Assembly (NCBI RefSeq): GCF_001889045.1
Contig: NZ_CP018155.1
Coordinates: 2,234,001-2,298,000 of the forward strand
Source of the DNA: Tenacibaculum todarodis
GTDB taxonomy: Bacteria; Bacteroidota; Bacteroidia; Flavobacteriales; Flavobacteriaceae
Length of the DNA: 64,000 bases
Direction: 5' to 3'
Under the pieces are notes generated by a model. It did not search any database and was not told the origin of the DNA. It worked only from the letters and a program-made list of their open reading frames with translations. Of this stretch, positions 19,613 to 28,019 are shown piece by piece (within the stretch, counting starts at the first letter, position 1; each line of letters starts with the position of its first letter). A program made the translations under genes and the position numbers.

Positions 19613-20650
19613 TTACAAAGCATATTGTAAACCAACTGTTATAGTTTCTTTTTGCTCTAATTGAATTCCGTTAACATCTTGATATAATGGTGTTGCATAT
19701 TCAAACCCAAGTCTAAAACCTTTTAAACTTCCTTTTGGAGCATATAAATTAAAACCTAAACCTCCATTAATATAACTTCCACCAGAGTTTGTAGTATCTG
19801 CTGTTGTTACCATCATCGGATTTAAATTAGGGTTTGTTCCATCAATTTCATCAACAATTAAACCTTGTAAACGCACAGAAAAACTTAACCAATCGTCAGT
19901 TTTCACAGCAAACCAGTTGTTTAATTCATATTTGTTTCCAAAAGAATAATCGTTAGAATTATCGCCAAAACGTACAATAGCTTTTAATTGATTACCCCAA
20001 GAAATAGTTTCTTTTTGACCTAAATAAGTTACACCTAATTCAGTATCAAAAGTTCCGCTTCCTAATTGCATAGGATATGGTAATTGAACTTCATTAGGAG
20101 AGCTCATTGGAGTTACATCCATTTCTTCAATACTTCCTGTTGGTAAAGAAAAGTTTAAAGATCCGTGTAAAGATTGACTGTTTTTATTTAAGAACTTATA
20201 AATCATACCTAATTTTAAATCTCCAAACCCAGAAGATGAAGTTGAAAATGGAACAATATTACCCATCATTCTCATTTGTAAATCCATATCGTTCTGCGTG
20301 TACATTGCCATTGCAACTAAAGTAATTCTATCCGTTGGTGCATACATAGCTCCTAACATGTGCATTTTCATTGGCATTTCTAAAGGCGTTACCATATAAC
20401 CAGCATCGTGAGCTTCAGTATTAGATACCTCATCTGATCCAGAAAGTAATCCTTTCATATTCATACTCATATAACGATATGAAAACATAATACCACCTTT
20501 ACTGTGGTAATGATCTCCCATTACGGATATTGGAGCATGTCCGTCAGGTCTATTTCCGTTCCAATTTGTTAACTGTTTTTCTTCTTTTTCTTGTGCTATA
20601 ATTAAGCTTGATAGGAATACAAATATCCCTAAAAAAATAAATTTTTTCAT
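19613..20650 (-). CDS. Met/His-rich outer-membrane beta-barrel protein, putative transporter (MetA/phenol-pathway type)
   Basis: 345 residues, signal peptide to about residue 19 (SLIIA-Q). The mature protein starts with a His/Asp segment (HAPISVMGDHYHSKG) and then has clustered methionines: YRYMSMNMKG, MPMKMHMLGAMY, LVAMAMYTQNDMDLQMRMMG. The rest alternates as beta strands ending in VGLQYAL, typical of an outer-membrane barrel. Methionine and histidine clusters of this sort usually bind copper, so export or import of copper is my inference; no substrate is shown. It precedes a small CNGKC membrane protein and a Cys-rich protein gene, which together look like a metal-handling set. Confidence 0.8.
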   Translation of the reverse strand: MKKFIFLGIFVFLSSLIIAQEKEEKQLTNWNGNRPDGHAPISVMGDHYHSKGGIMFSYRYMSMNMKGLLSGSDEVSNTEAHDAGYMVTPLEMPMKMHMLGAMYAPTDRITLVAMAMYTQNDMDLQMRMMGNIVPFSTSSSGFGDLKLGMIYKFLNKNSQSLHGSLNFSLPTGSIEEMDVTPMSSPNEVQLPYPMQLGSGTFDTELGVTYLGQKETISWGNQLKAIVRFGDNSNDYSFGNKYELNNWFAVKTDDWLSFSVRLQGLIVDEIDGTNPNLNPMMVTTADTTNSGGSYINGGLGFNLYAPKGSLKGFRLGFEYATPLYQDVNGIQLEQKETITVGLQYAL

Positions 20651-20727
20651 TTGTGAAATTTTAAGTTTTTATGCGTGTTTTTAATCAACTTATAAAAGCT
20701 GATTGATTTAATACGGGTATTTTAAAC

Positions 20728-21096
20728 TTAAACTGTTGGAGGGTGAAATACTGAAGATGTATATAAAAAAGAATAATTCTTAGGAGTACTATGTTTTTCT
20801 TTAGTTTGAAAAAGAAATGATGAATTTTCTTTAATTTTAAGTAAGATAACAAAGCCAACAGGATATTCTTCCATAGAAACTCTTAACGCTTTTCTATCTT
20901 CTTTTTGTTCATTTTCTAACTTCTTCATTAAGTAACATTTACCATTACATTGTAGTTCTGGCTTATCTACATTAATACATAGCACCTTAGAAATGTAATC
21001 GTATTTTATAGCATACTCTACAAATGGAGCAATTGGCTTTAGCATTGCAACTAAATACAAAAAGACTAAAAAAAAGGTTACGTATTGTTTCTTCAA
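20728..21096 (-). CDS. Small membrane protein with CINVDKPELQCNGKC motif
   Basis: 122 residues if translation starts at the TTG at 21096, giving MKKQYVTFFLVFLYLVAMLKP, a standard N-terminal membrane segment. The upstream ATG at 21162 would add 22 hydrophobic residues and is less plausible. After the membrane helix come APFVEYAIKYDYISKVLCIN and LQCNGKCYLMKKL: three cysteines in the pattern C-x8-10-C-x3-C, which could bind a metal ion at the periplasmic face. Basic region and C-terminal tail follow. I recall this motif as recurrent in Bacteroidetes but know of no assigned function. Same strand and direction as the Met-rich barrel gene 77 bases downstream, so probably co-transcribed. Confidence 0.7.
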   Translation of the reverse strand: MKKQYVTFFLVFLYLVAMLKPIAPFVEYAIKYDYISKVLCINVDKPELQCNGKCYLMKKLENEQKEDRKALRVSMEEYPVGFVILLKIKENSSFLFQTKEKHSTPKNYSFLYTSSVFHPPTV

Positions 21097-21170
21097 AATA
21101 TTTATTAGAAAAGAAGGCAAAGATATTTCTATTGAAAATAATAAGCAATAAAAAATAAACAATATTATTT

Positions 21171-21199
21171 TTATTTATTCTAAATAAGTATTATTTTTG
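21171..21199 (+). promoter_or_regulatory. Promoter and candidate operator of the Cys-rich small gene
   Basis: -7 box TATTTTTG at 21192-21199, 9 bases before the ATG at 21209. Just upstream is a perfect inverted repeat TTATTTA/TAAATAA with a 3-base spacer (21171-21187), overlapping the position of a -33 element. Confidence 0.5.
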
Positions 21200-21208
21200 T
21201 AGAGAATT

Positions 21209-21388
21209 ATGATTGTATTTTACAAAGAACATACAGCAGTTAAAAATATTCTTTCGCTTTCTTCTTGCGAAACGTCTTGTGCTACCAATTGCATAAAACC
21301 AAAAGGCTCTTGTTGCAATAAGTACAAAAAAAAAGGCATCAACTGTAAGCGATGCCCTTTAACTTTTAGTGTGAAAATTGCTTCTTAA
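21209..21388 (+). CDS. Small Cys-rich protein (59 residues), probable metal-binding
   Basis: An ATG at 21209 opens a 59-codon frame closed by TAA at 21388. It has seven cysteines at 20, 24, 28, 35, 36, 46 and 49: SLSSCETSCATNC, then KPKGSCCNKYKKKGINCKRCP. Spacing C-x3-C-x3-C, CC and C-x2-C plus many lysines looks like a metallothionein-like or zinc/copper-binding module. It is soluble with no signal peptide. Support for a real gene: a good -7 box 9 bases upstream, a strongly patterned composition, and position divergent from the CNGKC membrane protein and Met-rich barrel genes. Function is inferred only from cysteines and neighbours. Confidence 0.68.
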   Translation: MIVFYKEHTAVKNILSLSSCETSCATNCIKPKGSCCNKYKKKGINCKRCPLTFSVKIAS

Positions 21389-21423
21389 AACACCTGTTTT
21401 TTTAACTAAAAAAATGTGTTTTA

Positions 21424-21448
21424 GATTCCCGCCTTCGCGGGAATGACA
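21424..21448. repeat. Dispersed inverted repeat ending GAATGACA
   Basis: GATTCCCGC, CTTC loop, GCGGGAATGACA: 8-base arms ATTCCCGC/GCGGGAAT. A sister repeat with different arms but the same GATTC...GAATGACA ends lies at 43548-43573. Locally GC-rich compared with its surroundings. Confidence 0.7.
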
Positions 21449-21461
21449 GGTTTAAAGGAAA

Positions 21462-21482
21462 CCTCGAGGCACCGCCTCAAGG
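21462..21482 (-). terminator. Hairpin downstream of tyrS
   Basis: CCTcGAGGC/GCCTCaAGG stem with one mismatch, 13 bases past the tyrS stop on the minus strand. The T-run is weak, so it may be part of the neighbouring repeat rather than a true terminator. Confidence 0.5.
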
Positions 21483-21494
21483 AACTCTTTTTAA

Positions 21495-22799
21495 TTAAGC
21501 GATTTTTAACAAGAAATAAGTCTTTTTTCCGCGTTGTAATAACACATATTTATCTGCTATTAAATCTTTAGCAGTAATAACAAAATCTTCTTTTACTTTT
21601 TCTTTATTTACCGAAACAGCATTTTCTTTTAAAGCTCTACGCGCATCTCCGTTAGATTTTAAAAAGTTTGTTTTTGCTGACAATGCACCAATCATATCTA
21701 ATCCTTCTGCTATATCATCTTTAGAAACTTCCGCTTGTGGAACACCAGCAAATACATCTAAGAATGTTTGCTCGTCTAAGGATTTTAAATCTTCTGAAGT
21801 AGATTTTCCGAATAAAATATTAGAAGCTGCAATAGCTTTATCTAGTTCTTCTTTTGAGTGCACAAATGTAGTAACCTCTTCTGCTAATCGTTTTTGTAAA
21901 ACTCTAACATGTGGTGCTTCTTTGTGCTCTTCAATTAAAGCTTCAACGGTTTTTTCATCTAAAAAAGTAAATATTTTCACATACTTTTCTGCATCTTCAT
22001 CAGATGTATTTAGCCAAAATTGGTAAAATTTATATACAGATGTTTTTGAAGCATCTAACCAAACATTTCCACCTTCAGATTTACCAAATTTAGAACCATC
22101 TGCCTTTGTAATTAATGGACATGTCATTGCATAAGCCTTAGCTTCTTCACCAACATTCATTCTTCTTACAAGTTCTGTTCCTGTGGTAATATTTCCCCAT
22201 TGATCAGAACCTCCCATTTGTATTTTACAATTGTGGGCTTTATATAAGTGGTAAAAATCGTATCCTTGAATTAATTGGTATGTAAACTCTGTAAAACTCA
22301 TTCCGCCAGATTCTTCTCCAGAAATACGCTTTTTCACAGAATCTTTTGCCATCATGTAGTTTACGGTAATTCTTTTACCAACATCACGAGCAAATTCAAT
22401 AAATGAAAAGTTTTTCATCCAATCGTAATTATTTACTAAAATTGGAGAGTTAGCCGTACCGTTATCAAAATCTAAAAAACGAGCTAACGTTCTTTTAATT
22501 CCATCTACATTTTTAGCTAATGCTTCTTCATTTAATAAATTACGTTCGTCAGATTTTCCTGATGGATCACCAATCATACCTGTTGCTCCACCTACTAAAG
22601 CTACTGGTTTATGTCCAGCTCTTTCTAAGTGAACTAATAAAATAATTGGTACTAAACTACCAATATGTAGCGAATCTGATGTTGGATCAAAACCAATATA
22701 GGCAGCAGTCATTTCTTTTTGCAATTGCTCTTCAGTTCCTGGCATCATATCGTGTATCATTCCACGCCAACGTAATTCTTCAACTAAATTCTTTGTCAT
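21495..22799 (-). CDS. tyrS: Tyrosyl-tRNA synthetase
   Basis: 434 residues. Charges tRNA-Tyr in the cytoplasm. Class I motifs: HIGS (45-48, in [18 protein letters not shown]) and KFGKS (237-241), the TyrS form of KMSKS. The tyrosine pocket region [12 protein letters not shown] (197-207) is intact. The C-terminal S4 RNA-binding domain covers about 365-434 ([23 protein letters not shown]). Monocistronic, divergent from the epimerase gene; -7 box TATCTTTG on the minus strand at 22820-22827. Confidence 0.97.
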   Translation of the reverse strand: MTKNLVEELRWRGMIHDMMPGTEEQLQKEMTAAYIGFDPTSDSLHIGSLVPIILLVHLERAGHKPVALVGGATGMIGDPSGKSDERNLLNEEALAKNVDGIKRTLARFLDFDNGTANSPILVNNYDWMKNFSFIEFARDVGKRITVNYMMAKDSVKKRISGEESGGMSFTEFTYQLIQGYDFYHLYKAHNCKIQMGGSDQWGNITTGTELVRRMNVGEEAKAYAMTCPLITKADGSKFGKSEGGNVWLDASKTSVYKFYQFWLNTSDEDAEKYVKIFTFLDEKTVEALIEEHKEAPHVRVLQKRLAEEVTTFVHSKEELDKAIAASNILFGKSTSEDLKSLDEQTFLDVFAGVPQAEVSKDDIAEGLDMIGALSAKTNFLKSNGDARRALKENAVSVNKEKVKEDFVITAKDLIADKYVLLQRGKKTYFLLKIA

Positions 22800-22819
22800 C
22801 TTGGTATATTTTAAAAGCG

Positions 22820-22856
22820 CAAAGATAATTTTATCGTTTAAAAAAAACTATTTTCG
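22820..22856. promoter_or_regulatory. Divergent promoters of tyrS and the epimerase gene
   Basis: Minus strand TATCTTTG (22820-22827) drives tyrS. Plus strand TATTTTCG (22849-22856), one base off consensus, lies only 4 bases before the epimerase ATG at 22861. Confidence 0.55.
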
Positions 22857-22860
22857 TGCT

Positions 22861-23862
22861 ATGATTTTAGTTACTGGCGGAACTGGTTTGGTTGGAGCAC
22901 ATTTATTATATCATTTAACGTTAAATGATGATAAAATTCGTGCTATATATCGTTCTGAAAATACGCTTGAAAAAGTAAAAGAAGTATTCTCTTTTTATAC
23001 TTCTGAAGTAACAAAACATTTTTCTAAAATTGAATGGATAAAAGCGGATATTACTGATATTCCTTCAATGATTCCTGCATTTATTAACATTAAAAAAGTA
23101 TATCATTGTGCAGCTTTGGTTTCTTTTAATCCGAAAGATTATAGAGAAATGCGAAAAGTAAATATTCATGGAACCGCAATTATTGTAAATCTTGCTATTG
23201 ATGCTAAAGTTGATAAACTTTGTTTTGTAGGTTCTATTGCTGCAGTTGGAAATGCTATAAACGGAGAAATTATTACTGAAGAAAATGAATGGAATGATGA
23301 AGATGATAATCACGGTTACGCAATTACAAAATTTGGTGCAGAGATGGAAGTTTGGCGCGCAAGTCAAGAAGGTGTTGATGTAGTAATTGTAAATCCTGGT
23401 GTAATTTTAGGAAGTGGTTTTTGGAATACAGGATCAAGTAAACTATTTACCCAAATTTATAATGGATTTAAGTTTTATACTGAAGGAATAACAGGATTTG
23501 TTGGTGTACAAGATGTTGTAAAAGCGATGACTTTATTAATGAATTCTGAAGTAAAAAACGAACGATTTATACTAGTTTCTGAAAACAAATCATTCAAAGA
23601 TATTTTCTTTTCAATAGCAGATGCTTTTGATAAAAAACATCCTTCTAAAAAAATTAAACCTTGGCAAACTGCAATTTTTTGGAGAGTTGCTTGGGTTATA
23701 TCAAAATTTACTGGAAAAGAACCTTTGTTAACAAAACATTCGGCAAAATCTGCTCATGGAATTTCTTACTATTCAGCAGAAAAAATAACAAAAACATTAA
23801 ATTTCAGCTTTGAAAAAATAGAAACTGTTGTTAAACGAGTTGCTAAAAATTACCCTTTATAA
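22861..23862 (+). CDS. NAD-dependent epimerase/dehydratase family protein (extended SDR)
   Basis: 333 residues from the ATG at 22861; the frame is open from 22801 but the Rossmann start MILVTGGTGLVGAHLL fits this ATG and the promoter lies in between. Nucleotide-binding GGTGLVGAH (about 6-14); catalytic YAITKFGAE (the YxxxK pair, about 154-162) after the serine of GSIAAVGNA; NPGVILGSG downstream. Acts on a nucleotide sugar, flavonoid-like or hydroxysteroid-like substrate with NAD(P); the reaction cannot be assigned. C-terminus is basic with a possible amphipathic helix (IFWRVAWVISKF). Confidence 0.88.
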   Translation: MILVTGGTGLVGAHLLYHLTLNDDKIRAIYRSENTLEKVKEVFSFYTSEVTKHFSKIEWIKADITDIPSMIPAFINIKKVYHCAALVSFNPKDYREMRKVNIHGTAIIVNLAIDAKVDKLCFVGSIAAVGNAINGEIITEENEWNDEDDNHGYAITKFGAEMEVWRASQEGVDVVIVNPGVILGSGFWNTGSSKLFTQIYNGFKFYTEGITGFVGVQDVVKAMTLLMNSEVKNERFILVSENKSFKDIFFSIADAFDKKHPSKKIKPWQTAIFWRVAWVISKFTGKEPLLTKHSAKSAHGISYYSAEKITKTLNFSFEKIETVVKRVAKNYPL

Positions 23863-23869
23863 AAAGAAA

Positions 23870-24361
23870 TTATCTTTTTTTAAACCCTTTTTCTAAAATT
23901 GGTTTTTTTAACTGAGAAGAGTCTAATTTTATAAGATTCTTAAGTTTTCCTTCCTTATTTTTACTTTTAAGACGTTCTTCTTTTATCTTTTTTTTATCTA
24001 AATTCTTTATAGAATCTTGTGTTTTTAATTCCTCAGAGTACTTCTTATGTTCCTTATTAATGTTATCTTTTACTTCTAGTAAAATTTCATTGTATTGTTC
24101 TATAACAGATGTATAATACACATTGCTTTCTTTAAATCTAGCACTGTCTATTTTATATTTATCGTACACAAAAGGCAAATAATTTACTTGTCTTTGCTGA
24201 ATTTTATTCTTTACGTTTTTAGCAGATAATGCAATATACATATCAGACAAAAGAGCAACCATAGTGTCTTTTGGTATTAAATTTTCTGGTTTCTTGTAAA
24301 TTGTATTACTTGTACAAGAACCTAGAAAAATAAAAACAAGTATGTATAAAACTTTTTTCAT
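23870..24361 (-). CDS. DUF4296-type lipoprotein
   Basis: 163 residues. Signal peptide with lipobox FLGSC, lipidated Cys16. The rest is helical and charged: a conserved N-terminal region (PENLIPKDTMVALLSDMYIALSAKNV) matching my recollection of DUF4296, then a Lys/Glu-rich tail (about 105-163). It overlaps the start of the dihydroorotase gene by one base (24361), so pyrC and this gene are one operon, a common arrangement in flavobacteria. Role unknown; likely an envelope-associated protein. Confidence 0.82.
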   Translation of the reverse strand: MKKVLYILVFIFLGSCTSNTIYKKPENLIPKDTMVALLSDMYIALSAKNVKNKIQQRQVNYLPFVYDKYKIDSARFKESNVYYTSVIEQYNEILLEVKDNINKEHKKYSEELKTQDSIKNLDKKKIKEERLKSKNKEGKLKNLIKLDSSQLKKPILEKGFKKR

Positions 24362-25701
24362 TATCTGTTAAAAGTTAATCGCTTTCCTTTTTTCTCTTCG
24401 TTAAAGACACCATTGCTGTATATTAATTCTCCATTTACAAAAGTGTGGGTAATTTTACTTGAAAACTCAGTTCCTTCAAACGGAGACCAACCACACTTGT
24501 ATAAAATATTTTCTTTAGAAACTGTCCAAGAATTGTTGGTGTCTACCAAAACTAAATCGGCATAAAAACCTTCTTTTATAAATCCTCGTTGTTTAACTTT
24601 AAAAATTTTAGCAGGATTATGACACATTTTTTCTACCGCTTTTTCAACCGATAAAACGCCTTCTTTTACTTTCTCAAAAATAGCAGGAATTGCATGTTGT
24701 ACTAACGGACCTCCACTTGGTGCTTTTGTATATACATTATCTTTTTCTTCTAAAGTATGTGGCGCATGATCTGTAGCAATAATATCTATTCTGTCATCTA
24801 ACAATGCTTTCCACAAACCATCTTTATCCTTTTGAGATTTAACAGCTGGATTCCATTTAATATGTGTTCCTTTTGTATCATAATCTGCATCTGTAAACCA
24901 TAAATGATGTACGCAAACCTCTGCTGTTATTTGTTTTTCTTCTAACGGAATATCGTTACGAAATAAAGCTGTTTCTTTAGCTGTTGATAAATGAAAAACA
25001 TGCAAACGTGCGCCTGTTTTTTTAGCCAATTCAATTGCTTTTGAAGATGAAATATAGCACGCTTCTTCACTTCTAATAATTGGGTGATATTTTAAAGGAA
25101 TATCATCTCCAAATTCGGCTTTATATTTTTCTGTGTTTTTTCTAATTGTAGCTTCATCTTCACAATGTACAGAAATCACCATTTTTGTTGAAGAGAAAAT
25201 TTTCTCTAAAACGGCTTCATTATCCACCAACATATTTCCTGTAGATGAACCTAAAAACAATTTAATTCCAGCAACATTTTCTGGATTGGTTTTTAATAAC
25301 TCTTCTAAATTATCGTTTGTTCCACCAAACATAAATGAGTAATTAGCGTAAGAATCTTTAGCTGCAATGTTAAATTTATCTTCTAACAATTCTTGAGTTG
25401 TTGCCTGCGGAATTGTGTTTGGCATTTCAATAAAAGAGGTAATTCCGCCAGCAATTGCAGCTTTGCTTTCTGTAGCAATATTTGCTTTGTGTGTTAAACC
25501 CGGCTCACGAAAATGTACTTGATCGTCTATCATTCCAGGAATTAAATAACTGCCTTTTGCATCAATTATAGTTGCATTTTCAGGAGCTATAATTGATTCT
25601 GAAATCTCTTTAATAAGTTCATTTTCAATAAGAATATCTCCATTAAAAACGGTATTCTCATTTACAATTTTTGCATTTTTTATTAAGGTATGTTGTGTCA
25701 T
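24361..25701 (-). CDS. pyrC: Dihydroorotase
   Basis: 446 residues, the longer class I-type amidohydrolase. Closes carbamoyl-aspartate to dihydroorotate, third step of de novo pyrimidine synthesis. Metal ligands: DDQVHFREPG (HxR motif, about 59-68), HCEDEAT, HLSTAKE and IATDHAPHT. The C-terminus has ADLVLVDTNNSW as in allantoinase-like and class I DHOases. Start at 25701 is 2 bases after the glycosyltransferase stop (25704), so the three genes glycosyltransferase-pyrC-DUF4296 form one operon. Confidence 0.95.
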   Translation of the reverse strand: MTQHTLIKNAKIVNENTVFNGDILIENELIKEISESIIAPENATIIDAKGSYLIPGMIDDQVHFREPGLTHKANIATESKAAIAGGITSFIEMPNTIPQATTQELLEDKFNIAAKDSYANYSFMFGGTNDNLEELLKTNPENVAGIKLFLGSSTGNMLVDNEAVLEKIFSSTKMVISVHCEDEATIRKNTEKYKAEFGDDIPLKYHPIIRSEEACYISSSKAIELAKKTGARLHVFHLSTAKETALFRNDIPLEEKQITAEVCVHHLWFTDADYDTKGTHIKWNPAVKSQKDKDGLWKALLDDRIDIIATDHAPHTLEEKDNVYTKAPSGGPLVQHAIPAIFEKVKEGVLSVEKAVEKMCHNPAKIFKVKQRGFIKEGFYADLVLVDTNNSWTVSKENILYKCGWSPFEGTEFSSKITHTFVNGELIYSNGVFNEEKKGKRLTFNR

Positions 25702-25703
25702 TT

Positions 25704-26423
25704 TTATTTTGGTAATTTACTTAAACGCATTTTTATTACTCCAAAAAGCGCTTCGTATACAATATTTCCACTCATTTTAGATTCTCCTAAAGTTCTATCT
25801 GTAAAGATCACAGAAACTTCATTAATCTTAAAACCGCGTTTCCAGGCTTTGTATTTCATTTCAATTTGAAAAGCATAACCAATAAATTTAATTTTGTCTA
25901 ATCTAAGTGTTTCTAAAACATTACGTTTCCAGCAAACAAAACCAGCAGTTGTATCATGCAAAGGAATTCCAGTAATAAAACGCACGTATTTAGAAGCAAA
26001 ATAAGAAAGTAAAACTCTGTGCATTGGCCAATTAACAACATTTACTCCAACAGAATATCGAGATCCCACAGAAACATCTGCGCCTTTTTTAGCACATTCA
26101 TTATAAAGTCTTATTAAATCTTTTGGATTATGAGAAAAATCTGCATCCATTTCAATAATATAATCGTACTTTTTTTCAATAGCCCATTTAAAACCGTGAA
26201 TATATGCAGTTCCTAAACCGTTTTTCCCTGTACGTTTTTCTATATGTAGTTTAGTTGAAAACTCTTTTTGAAGGTTTTCTACTATATTTCCAGTACCATC
26301 TGGAGAATTATCATCAACAACTAAAATATGAAAGTCTTTTTCTTGATTAAAAACTTCTCGTATTATAGCTTCGATGTTTTCTTTTTCGTTGTACGTAGGT
26401 ATTATAACTAATGCGTCAGACAT
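25704..26423 (-). CDS. Polyprenol-phosphate mannosyltransferase (dolichol-P-mannose synthase-like GT2)
   Basis: 239 residues: a single GT2 domain without the C-terminal membrane part. Motifs: VIIPTYNEKENI, LVVDDNSPDGTGNIV, EMDADFSHNP (metal DxD), TAGFVCWKRNVL, and QIEMKYKAWKRGFKINEVSVIFTDRTLGESKMS. Transfers mannose from GDP-mannose to a lipid carrier on the inner face of the membrane, feeding O-mannosylation or surface glycans. First gene of the operon with pyrC; -7 box TATATTTG on the minus strand at 26448-26455. Confidence 0.93.
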   Translation of the reverse strand: MSDALVIIPTYNEKENIEAIIREVFNQEKDFHILVVDDNSPDGTGNIVENLQKEFSTKLHIEKRTGKNGLGTAYIHGFKWAIEKKYDYIIEMDADFSHNPKDLIRLYNECAKKGADVSVGSRYSVGVNVVNWPMHRVLLSYFASKYVRFITGIPLHDTTAGFVCWKRNVLETLRLDKIKFIGYAFQIEMKYKAWKRGFKINEVSVIFTDRTLGESKMSGNIVYEALFGVIKMRLSKLPK

Positions 26424-26498
26424 TGTAGATTTTATTCAAATAAGAGACAAATATACATCATTTTATTCCTAATTTAGCGTTAATATTTCTGTTGAAAA

Positions 26499-27134
26499 AT
26501 GCAAGCAATACCTAGAGAACTAACACAAAATAATTGGATAACAATGTTATTCCTAATAGGCTTTATTTTGCTTTTTTTTATGAAACTATATAAACCTTCA
26601 CGTTTTTTAGGATATTCAATCTCTTTTTTTACACGTGGATTTATAGAGAAACGAGCTGAAGAGAAACCTGCTATTTTTTCTACTTTTCATGTTTTAATAT
26701 ATTCTTTTTGTGTTTTAACACTTAGTTTATTTATACATACATTAATCCCTGAAACTCAAACACAAAACAATCTAATTTCTTATATTTATTTAATTTCATT
26801 TACATTTATATATATGATTATCAGAAGTTTATTAGATTATTCTTTTAGTAAACTTCTTAACCTTTCAGATTATATCAGGTATTTTATTTTTACAAAAGTT
26901 GGTTACCTTTATACACTTTCAATTTGGTTATTCCCTATTTTAATAATTTATAATTATGGTTATAAAAATAACAATTTTCTTTGGGGAAGTTTTCTAATTT
27001 TACTTGGAATTCGTTTTGGTTTAGTTTTTTACAATAACAAAAAGCTGATTATAAAGCACTTGTTTTATTTTATTTTGTATCTTTGCGCCCTTGAAATAGC
27101 ACCGCTATTTATTATTTTAAAAATACTAAAATAA
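26499..27134 (+). CDS. DUF4271 membrane protein
   Basis: 211 residues with about six hydrophobic segments (e.g. MLFLIGFILLFFMKLY, YLISFTFIYMIIRSLL, FYFILYLCALEIAPLF). Position 14 bases upstream of the uroporphyrinogen-III synthase gene is the standard setting of DUF4271. Integral inner-membrane protein; no catalytic motif visible. Very low GC, typical for membrane proteins here. Possibly tied to haem or envelope assembly by operon context only. Confidence 0.85.
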   Translation: MQAIPRELTQNNWITMLFLIGFILLFFMKLYKPSRFLGYSISFFTRGFIEKRAEEKPAIFSTFHVLIYSFCVLTLSLFIHTLIPETQTQNNLISYIYLISFTFIYMIIRSLLDYSFSKLLNLSDYIRYFIFTKVGYLYTLSIWLFPILIIYNYGYKNNNFLWGSFLILLGIRFGLVFYNNKKLIIKHLFYFILYLCALEIAPLFIILKILK

Positions 27135-27148
27135 GTAAAGGATATACT

Positions 27149-27895
27149 ATGAAAGTGAAAACTATTTTAGTGTCTCAACCGGCACCAAAAACTGAGACCT
27201 CGCCTTATTTTGATTTGGCAGATAAACAAAAGATTAAAGTAGATTTTAGGTCTTTTATACATGTAGAAGGAATTTCTGTGAAAGAAGTTAGAGCTAATAA
27301 AATAGATTTAAAAGATTTTACAGCTGTTATTTTAACAAGTAGAAACGCTGTAGATCATTACTTTAGAATTGCTGAAGAAATGCGTTTTACGGTTCCTGAT
27401 GACATGAAATATTTTTGTCAATCTGAAGCTGTAGCTTATTACTTGCAAAAATACGTTGTATATCGTAAGCGAAAAATTTATGTAGGAACAAGAACATTTC
27501 CTGAACTTACTAAGCTGATTAAAAAACACAAAGACGAAAAGTTTTTACTACCTTCTTCCGACAAATTAAAGCCTTTAATTCCTGAAGAATTAGACAAGCT
27601 AAAAATAAGCTGGAAACGTGCTGATTTATACAGAACTGTTGTAAGTGACTTATCTGATTTAGAAGATGTTTTTTACGACATATTAGTTTTCTTTAGCCCT
27701 TCTGGAATAGATAGTTTATTTAAAAATTTCCCGGAATTTAAACAAAACAAAACACGTCTTGCTGTATTTGGAAACTCAACCATAAAAGCAGTAGAAGATA
27801 GAGGTTTACGTGTAGACATTGCTGCACCAACACCAGAAACTCCTTCTATGACAATGGCTTTAGAAAAATACATTAAAGGTGTTAATAAAAAATAA
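27149..27895 (+). CDS. hemD: Uroporphyrinogen-III synthase
   Basis: 248 residues. Closes and inverts ring D of hydroxymethylbilane to uroporphyrinogen III in tetrapyrrole synthesis. The family is weakly conserved; recognisable are VILTSRNAVDHYFRIAEE (about 64-81), the lobe linker PSSDKLKPLIPEEL (about 135-148), and VFFSPSGIDSLFKNFP and AVFGNSTIKAVEDRGLRVDIAAPTPETPSM near the end. Follows the DUF4271 gene by 14 bases and ends in a strong terminator. Confidence 0.9.
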   Translation: MKVKTILVSQPAPKTETSPYFDLADKQKIKVDFRSFIHVEGISVKEVRANKIDLKDFTAVILTSRNAVDHYFRIAEEMRFTVPDDMKYFCQSEAVAYYLQKYVVYRKRKIYVGTRTFPELTKLIKKHKDEKFLLPSSDKLKPLIPEELDKLKISWKRADLYRTVVSDLSDLEDVFYDILVFFSPSGIDSLFKNFPEFKQNKTRLAVFGNSTIKAVEDRGLRVDIAAPTPETPSMTMALEKYIKGVNKK

Positions 27896-27927
27896 TACAT
27901 TTTGTTTTTTAGAAATTAAATAAAGAG

Positions 27928-27961
27928 AAAAGAGAAGTCTAAAAAGACTTCTCTTTTTTTT
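27928..27961 (+). terminator. Terminator after hemD
   Basis: Perfect 13-base arms AAAAGAGAAGTCT/AGACTTCTCTTTT with a 4-base loop, then a T-run. Confidence 0.92.
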
Positions 27962-28019
27962 GTAAATTCGAAACTTATTTAATTAAACTTATCATAAACT
28001 TCATTAAAATATATACACA

